DNA from: Uloborus plumipes
Lineage: Eukaryota > Arthropoda > Arachnida > Araneae > Uloboridae
Assembly: GCA_038373865.1 (NCBI GenBank)
Contig: JAXGGA010000020.1
Location: 1-64,000 of the forward strand
Length of the DNA stretch: 64,000 bases
Direction: 5' to 3'
A model generated the notes under the pieces. The model was not told where the DNA came from and did no database searches. It was given only the letters and a program-made list of their open reading frames with translations. This document shows, in pieces, positions 58,476 to 64,000 of the stretch. A program made the position numbers and the translations under genes. Position 1 is the first letter of the stretch; every line of letters starts with the position of its first letter.

Positions 58476-59948
58476 ATATATATATAGAGAGAGAGTACAT
58501 AAAAAAAATTAAAAGCAATAAGAGAAATATGTTTCAACTTCCTATTCTGCCGTGCCAAACACAAAAGCCGTATCTTCACTTTTTATGAAAATCGAATTAT
58601 TGTCACCAGGTGGTTCTTTTTTTTGGATATTTTACCTATGTGCAATTATTTATGTTTAGTTGTGAATGAGAATTTTTTTTTAAAAATTCCGAAATGTGGA
58701 ATCTATGTCAAATATATGGAGACGCAAAACTTTAAAGAGTAATTTCTCCTTTTGAGCTCGGCTGCAGAAACGACTTTTGCCCTCAGCACGGCAGTATTAC
58801 TGCCCTCTACTCGGTTAATTTTTATGTGCAATAGAAAGCTTAAAACTACGCTTGCCTATAATTTTGAAGAGCACTTTCTGTTTTCAGTTCGTGAAATACG
58901 TTTGTAGAGGCAGTAAAAATGTCTCGTAACAATCATGTATAATAAATTGTAGAAAAAAAAATATTCCGATACAGAGTAGACTATGATGCATGCACACTTA
59001 CTGTCTTATGTTCTATTCTATTTGTTTCTTTCATTTAAAAAAATAATTCTCCTGAGTTATCATAACGATGAAGAATGTAAGAAGAAATTTTCTTGGCCTG
59101 ATCTTATCGTAGATTTACTAATTAGATAAATTATTGCAAGTTTGCTGGACTAAATTGTTCGTAAAAAATTAAAGGTGTTTACTTTTGAAAAATGTGTTTG
59201 CTTTAAGAATCGTAAATAAATTACACAACATTTTTGAATAAATTACAACATAATATATGAAACGAAGAAACTTTCATATTTGATATTTTACAAACGAAAT
59301 GCATCCGCACACAACTCAAATAATTATTTTAAAGAAGGTTTAAGACAGTTTTTAAAATGCAATGATTCAACGTAAAGATATAATTTTTGAGCCATCCAAG
59401 ATGCTTTAAAACACACTAGCAGTTCTATGCAAATAAGCAAGTTTTTTTTCAAGTCAAACGTAAGCATCCTTTATCAACATTTAAACATTTAAAATAATGA
59501 TAGTTCAAAGGTTTTTTAAATCATCACTTTGTACTTTTAAGCATGGAAAATGCAATCTATGTATCGACATTTGTGTCAACATCTGGGCTACGTTTATGTT
59601 TGCGGAAGCTTTAGTATTTAAAGAAAAGAGTTTTAGGGCATTTAAACGTTTTTCTGTTTATTCGTGGAAACCGAAGCAAAATGTGTCCTTCGCAGATCCT
59701 TTCCAAGGCGTTTTTTGAAAAGTATTGTGGTAGCTAAAATATTGCTACTATTTGTTAACTATTTCAGTTTTAGTTAAGTACATATCGATATTAAAATATA
59801 ATGCATTGAGCAGCTGTTTACAGATATATTTTTGGAAGGGAAGATGCAATCTGGGTCATTTTTTAACGTGACACGAAAGATTAACACTATATTCATCACT
59901 GCTTACGCTTACAATCATGCCAGATGTTCCGTTAGAGCTGAAAAGCTT
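58476..59948. other. AT-rich non-coding stretch
   Basis: A GC-richer patch at 58750-58830 lies after an acceptor-like GCTCGGCTGCAG and stays open for about 45 codons, but without a plausible first or next exon. Frame 59497-59718 has no splice or domain support. Confidence 0.35.
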
Positions 59949-60053
59949 CTCAAGTAGCAAATAACGTTTAAACGTTTCATAAACGTTTAAAGCGGTTGTC
60001 ACAACGTTAGCAACCGTTGTACAACGTTTATAAAACGAACTGTGCTTCTTTGG
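59949..60053. mobile_element. Short palindromic MITE-like element (~107 bp), copy 2
   Basis: Opposite orientation to 17383-17491: TCAAGTAGCAAATAACGTTT ... TAAAACGAACTGTGCTTCTT. AACGTT occurs several times in mirrored positions. The open frame starting at 60017 reads out of it. Confidence 0.62.
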
Positions 60054-61297
60054 TTAGTTATCTGTTATATTCGCAGTATTTTGAAATCAAAAATTTTACG
60101 CGTTCTTTTTCTCCTCTTGCTTCATGTGCGCGTTTTGTAGCTGAACACGTCAAGGTCTTAAAAATGTACAGAATGTGCCTTCTTTATTGTTACGATGGTT
60201 GTATTTTTAATTTTTACTAAAAAGTTTCCCTGAATTTACACTGCATGGCATTAAAATCGGTTGTACCCATTAATCAACGTTTTCTGTAGACCCCTTATTT
60301 TCATCGGCCCCGTATTTGAGAGGTAATAATTTTTACTAGTGAAACTTCTTCTGAAGTCGTAAAAATAAATTTGACTCCTTAAAACTTTTTTGCAATTGTG
60401 AGACGGTAAATATAAATTTTAAACTACAAAAAGAATTAAAACATGTATTCATTATTTTTATATTTTGTCTCCTTGACACTTACTTTAATTTTTCCTTAAA
60501 TGTCAACACAAAAGTAATTCGACTGTTTTTCTTACAAAAGTAATTTATCAATTTCGAGAATAAAATGTAAAATCCCTTCTAGAAAATTCGTTACAAAGCA
60601 TAGGCAGAGCATATACCAAAGTCGAAAGTTATCGTTCTGATTTAAAAATTGGCGCGACCACCTAAATGAGATTCATAGCTTTGTCTGGCTATGCCGATTA
60701 AGTCTTTAAAAATATTGCGTGTCAAACTGTGGGAAAAGCTGAAGGGACGTTTTTCAGAAATGCACAGAAAAGTAGTTTAGGTTTTTTTAATGTCGTTAAG
60801 AAGTCCTTAGAATCAATTTGAGGGATAGTTAGTGCTTTTGCTCAGATGCCCGTAAAATATTTAACTTTTAAAAATTAGTTAGCTACTTACCATCTCTCTT
60901 TTTTATCTAAAAAACAAGAATGATCCCATTTTTAGAGCTCAGAAATTATGTACAGTTCACTGTTTACTGTACATTATTTCTGAGCTAAGTAAATAATGTG
61001 TAGTATTACACTGCACGACAGTGCAATGCGCATTTTTTTAATCGTTCGCCAAATTTAGCTTAAAAGGATCTTGACTATCTTAATAAATAGTAAAATTACA
61101 CCTACAGGATAGGAAAAAACTAAAGAATGAGAAAGTACCAAAAAAAGTCATTATTGTCAGGCTCTCAGGAATCTAAAATGCAAAAAAAAAAAAAAAAAAC
61201 TAATCCGAGTGACTGAGAAGTATTAAGAGCCATTATTTTGAAAATCGAACAAAAAAGGGAAATTTTGGCAGTGACCATTTTTGATTTTCCTCATTTT
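60054..61297. other. Non-coding stretch
   Basis: A long pyrimidine tract ending TTTTGTAG at 60137 precedes a 26-codon frame with a stop at about 60219; no partner exon. A short hairpin lies at 60936-60986. There is poly-A near 61181-61199. Confidence 0.35.
60936..60986. repeat. Short hairpin, 20-bp stem, 11-base loop
   Basis: AGCTCAGAAATTATGTACAG (60936-60955) pairs with CTGTACATTATTTCTGAGCT (60967-60986) with one mismatch. The stem is too short for a typical animal microRNA precursor. Confidence 0.8.
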
Positions 61298-64000
61298 TTT
61301 ATGTGTCAAAGTAGGTCATGAGAAATGAACATTCTGAAGTTTGCAGCCCCCCAAAAAATTTTGTTCGCTCGGTAAAAATTTCCAAAGTTTGATGTTATGC
61401 AGCGCTTTTTTGGTAAAACGGCTGAAAGACGCATTTCAGTGCGCTGTAGTTTTTTACAGAAACGCCACCCCATGGTAATGTTTACATTTATTGATTGTAC
61501 AATGTGTATTTATGAGGACCCAATAGTTATTTGGGTTGGGGTGTGTTTCTTTCTTCAGTTAAGGGGCCGCAAAGTATGGTTTTTAGACCATTTTCGCTCG
61601 ACTTTGAACTGCGTTATTTCCCCCCTAAAAGCAACCCCCCGAAATTTTTTAACATATACTGAAAATTTATACTATGAAGAGAATATGTGGTACGAAAATT
61701 GTTTATTATTTCATTGCTTTAAAGAGAAAAAGACTTAGACATTTTTCAAATTTTCAAAATTTGCGGTTTTTTGATCGCATTTAACTCAAAACAGCAACTC
61801 TAGGAACAAAAAGCTTTTATGGATTATGGAACCTACAGATGTGTAGAATAACGTAAAAAAGAAAGTTGCGTCGGGTCTCGTCTCGTTTTCAAGAAAATAA
61901 TTTTTTTTAAAGCTCATTTTAATGCTTTTTTCTCATAGTAAAATGTGTCCATCAAGTAGGTCAAATCTGCTGAAACTCTAAGTATATATAGTAATGATAT
62001 ATTTAAATTTGTATAGGGAAAGAGAAAAAGGCTAAAAACACTTAATTTTGCCTAAATTTTTTTTAATTTTTAGTTTTTTAATTGCAATTAACTCAAAAAA
62101 CGTGAAATCCGGAGACTATTATTGAATACACATATTACTAGCTTTGAAGTATTGGAAAAAGTAAATTCGGTGAGGTCTCTTCAGATGTATTCTAGTGGGA
62201 GGTCACAGTGACTTCCCGAAAAATTTCATGATCGAAAAATTTTGCTGACGATTCGACAAATTTGGAAACTATTGCAACATTGAGATTTTTTAATGATACA
62301 CTTTTGTCACGTGTGCTTGATCGTATTCTGTAAAAATTTAAGTTCCAGTGCTCATGAGTATCTTATACTTCTCAAGAAGATGTTCTTAATTTGCCAAAGG
62401 AATTTCCCAATTTTTCCGAATGATAAAATACGATCAAGCCCACATGTAAAAAATAAATAAATAAATAGAAAATTTCTATGTTGCAGTATTGTTTCTAAAG
62501 TTGCCGAATCTTCATAAAAATTTTCCGAATATGAAATTTTTCTGGAGGTCTCAGTGACCTCCTTTGACTTCCTATTGGGGAGCCTCTAAAAATACCTCAC
62601 AGTATTTACTTTCTCGAATATTTCCAGTCATTGCCAGCTAGTAATATGTAAAGTCAATAATTCCCTCAGTAACGATTTATCGTTTTTTAATATAATTGCA
62701 ATAAGAAGCTAAAAGTTCTAAAAATTTAGACACAATTAAGTGCTGTGATTCTTTTTCACTATTACTATACACTCAAATATAAAACACACATATATAAATT
62801 ATCATCATGGATTTTAAATTTTATCAGATCTGACCTACATACTGGACACATTTTACTACGGGAAATCTGCTACATTTTTTTTTCTGTAAAACTAGAAGAG
62901 ACCCCTGGCCGATTTATTTTGTACGTCGTTTTACACATATGTAGGTATCATATAATATAAAAAAATAATCAAAACATGTAAAAAATAAATAAATAGAAAA
63001 GTTTAATGTTGCAGAATTGTTTCCAACTTTGCCGAATCATCAGCAAAATTTTTCGACCATGAAATTTTTCGGGAGGTCATTGTGACCTCCCACTAGAATA
63101 CATTTCTGAAGATACCTCACCGAATTTACTTTTCCAATATTTCAAAGCTAGTAATATGTGCATTTAATAATAGTCTCAGGATTTCATGTTTTTTGAGTTA
63201 ATTGCAATTAAAAAACTAAAAATTATAAAAAAAATTGACAAAATTAAGTGCTTTTAGTCTTTTTCTCTTTACAAATATTCCTTATACAAATTTAAATATA
63301 TCTTTACTATATACTTAGAGTTTCAGCAGATTTGACCTACTTGATGGACACATTTTACTATGAGAAAAAAAGCATTAAAATGAGCTACAAAAAAAATTAT
63401 TTTCTTGAAAACGAGACGAGACCCCACGCAAGTTTCTTTTTTACGTTATTCTACACATCTGTAGGTTCTATAATCCGTAAAAGCTTTTTCTTCCTAGAGT
63501 TGCTGTTTTGAGTTAAATGCGATCAAACAACCGCAAATTTTGAAAATTTGAAAAATGTCTAAGTCTTTTTCTCTTTAAAGCAATGAAATAATAAACGATT
63601 TTCGTACCACATATTCTCTTCATAGTATACATTTTCAGTATATGTTAAAAAAATTTCGGGGGGTTGCTTTTAGGGGGGAAATAACGCAGTTCAAAGTCGA
63701 GCGAAAATGGTCTAAAAACCATACTTTGCGTCCTTTAACTAAAGAAAGAAACACACCCCAACCCAAATAACTATCGGGTCCTCATAACTACACATTGTAC
63801 AATCAATAAATGTAAACATAACCATGGGGTGGCGTTTCTGTAAAAAACTACAGCGCACTGAAATGCGTCTTTCAGCCGTTTTACCAAAAAAGCGCTGCAT
63901 AACATCAAACTTTGGGAATTTTTACCGAGTGAACAAAATTTTTTGGGGGGCTGCAAACTTTAGAATGTTTATTTCTCATGACCTACTCTGACGTATAAAA
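61298..64000. repeat. ~2.7-kb palindrome truncated by the window edge
   Basis: Arms about 61298-62281 and 63005-64000 are reverse complements over almost 1 kb with few differences. Landmarks are CAAAGTAGGTCATGAG, GCAGCGCTTTTTTGG, GTTGGGGTGTGTTTCTTTCT, CTCGTCTCGTTTTCAAGAAA and GGGAGGTCA. The spacer is ~720 bp and repeats one inner block: 62440-62570 is a direct copy of about 62980-63100. The 113-codon frame at 61397-61738 lies in an arm and is mirrored as fragments in the other arm. It has no known domain and I do not call it a gene. Pairing continues to the last base, so the true outer end, TIR and target duplication are not visible. Confidence 0.88.

Noticed and set aside
60936..60986. microRNA precursor
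   Set aside because: A 20-bp stem is too short for a normal animal precursor hairpin, and no flanking stem extends it.
61397..61738. 113-codon plus-strand ORF
   Set aside because: It is located in a palindrome arm and mirrored as broken frames in the other arm. No domain; most likely chance openness in a GC-richer repeat.

Overview
The window is AT-rich (about two thirds A+T by eye), gene-poor animal DNA dominated by transposable elements. The element mix (Tc1/mariner, pogo, Helitrons with a CCGGG...CCGGG 3' hairpin, hAT-like elements with a protein family I know mainly from arthropods, many short TIR elements) points to an arthropod, possibly a chelicerate. No complete host gene, rRNA operon, CRISPR or bacterial-style operon is visible. 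Host coding evidence is limited to isolated candidate exons. The best is 11149-11318 (+); weaker ones are 4036-4257 (-), 43776-43855 (-), 15976-16075 (+, possible signal peptide), 621-661 with 1386-1424 (+), 33174-33267, 14047-14119, 38702-38858 and 18488-18575.

Layout: 1-9.0 kb is AT-rich sequence with two possible gene fragments and a degenerate tandem region (5.46-7.06 kb). 9.0-9.9 kb is a 651-bp foldback element inside a (TA)n tract. 10.5-13.1 kb holds a TIR element with a tRNA-like core, the best exon, and a dead Tc1 element. 13-21 kb is mostly plain AT-rich DNA with short duplications. 21.3-30.2 kb holds a Helitron, an ACTGTAAAA-rich TIR element, a 4.2-kb palindromic element with a Tc1 element nested in it, and an inverted array of ~146-bp tandem units. 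33.4-36.8 kb carries a tandem duplication and a tandem triplication, each marked by a private MITE insertion. 39.3 kb has a nearly spacerless 290-bp palindrome. 46.8-55.9 kb is a nested cluster. 61.3-64 kb is a ~2.7-kb palindrome that runs to the window edge.

The main finding is a family of three elements (23896-28129, 46777-49562, 51935-55785). They share a TAGGGTG...CGAAAAAA terminus and exact 8-bp target duplications that all fit nTnnnnAn. All have very long inverted arms (0.5-1.5 kb). Two carry degraded copies of one protein family with a CDGT/FDGC motif followed by CxxH, which I infer to be a divergent hAT-type transposase. In 46777-49562 the gene remnant itself is inside the arms, giving two convergent copies. 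The nesting gives a relative chronology: foldback copy B came before 46777-49562, and the 50637-55914 TIR element came before 51935-55785, which came before its Helitron and pogo insertions.
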